DNA from: Natronohydrobacter sp.
GTDB taxonomy: Bacteria > Pseudomonadota > Alphaproteobacteria > Rhodobacterales > Rhodobacteraceae
DNA: 6,554 nucleotides
Direction: 5' to 3'
NCBI GenBank assembly: GCA_007118445.1
Contig: SKRP01000067.1
Location: 1 to 6,554, forward strand
Both the position numbers and the translations under genes were made by a program. How positions within the stretch are numbered: position 1 is the stretch's first letter; the number at the start of each line of letters is the position of its first letter. Below the pieces are notes generated by a model that saw nothing but the letters and a program-made list of their open reading frames with translations, searched no databases and had not been told where the DNA came from. Shown here in pieces: positions 6,459 through 6,554 of the stretch.

Positions 6459-6554
6459 ATGGGTTTCGTCCTGTTCCTGATGGCCGCGCTCTGGGGCTTG
6501 GGCTGGGTGATGAAAACCCCGCTACGCGCGCGGCTGGTGATGATCGGGCTGGTC
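6459..6554 (+). CDS. N-terminus of a membrane-associated protein (3' end outside window)
   Basis: An open frame starts with ATG one base after the dut stop and stays open for 32 codons to the window edge. A GGGAG Shine-Dalgarno (6446-6450) sits eight bases before the ATG, inside dut. The visible residues form a hydrophobic stretch (residues 2-18: Gly, Phe, Val, Leu, Met, Ala, Trp), then a short basic turn (KTPLRAR), then the start of a second hydrophobic stretch (LVMIGLV). That fits an N-terminal membrane hairpin. In Rhodobacteraceae I recall a HesA/MoeB/ThiF-type protein with a hydrophobic N-terminus downstream of dut, so this could be its start, but nothing in the visible residues proves it. 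Confidence 0.7.
   Translation, partial: MGFVLFLMAALWGLGWVMKTPLRARLVMIGLV

Noticed and set aside
1..6554. Mobile elements, CRISPR arrays, tRNA/rRNA genes, or a defence or biosynthetic island
   Set aside because: None seen: coding DNA is nearly continuous with core-genome genes of uniform composition, and no long repeats or integration scars are visible.

Overview
The window looks like core chromosome of a high-GC alphaproteobacterium, most likely a member of the Rhodobacteraceae (Paracoccaceae / Roseobacter group). Three things point there: GC-rich codon use throughout, a group-2 RpoH sigma factor of the Rhodobacter RpoH2 type, and the gene order gshB - hydrolase - comM/yifB // rpoH2 - chaN - coaBC - dut. 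The family assignments come from recognising motifs by eye; no database search was run.

Left part (1-2890): the 3' half of glutathione synthetase (gshB) is coupled by an ATGA overlap to an alpha/beta hydrolase of the hormone-sensitive-lipase type. The hydrolase converges with, and overlaps by 44 bp, a ComM/YifB Mg-chelatase-like AAA+ ATPase on the minus strand.

Middle (2891-4729): an intergenic region of about 165 bp separates comM from the divergent rpoH2 gene and must hold the promoters for both. rpoH2 encodes an alternative sigma factor that still carries the RpoH box. Its stop overlaps (ATGA) the start of an exported ChaN-family protein, a putative haem/iron-handling protein.

Right part (4730-6554): after a 73-bp gap come coaBC (bifunctional pantothenate-to-phosphopantetheine enzyme) and dut (dUTPase), again joined by an ATGA overlap. 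One base after dut begins a gene cut off by the window end; its first 32 residues look membrane-spanning.

Functionally the genes are housekeeping and stress related: glutathione synthesis, stress sigma factor, haem/iron handling, CoA synthesis, nucleotide-pool sanitation and DNA branch migration. All complete genes are intact, with their main catalytic motifs present. I see no mobile element, CRISPR array, tRNA or rRNA, and nothing that looks like a new system. The points worth a second look are modest: the sigma-factor/ChaN coupling, an rpoH2 upstream region without the motif known from Rhodobacter sphaeroides, the comM/hydrolase overlap, and an unusual residue at the hydrolase's catalytic-acid position.
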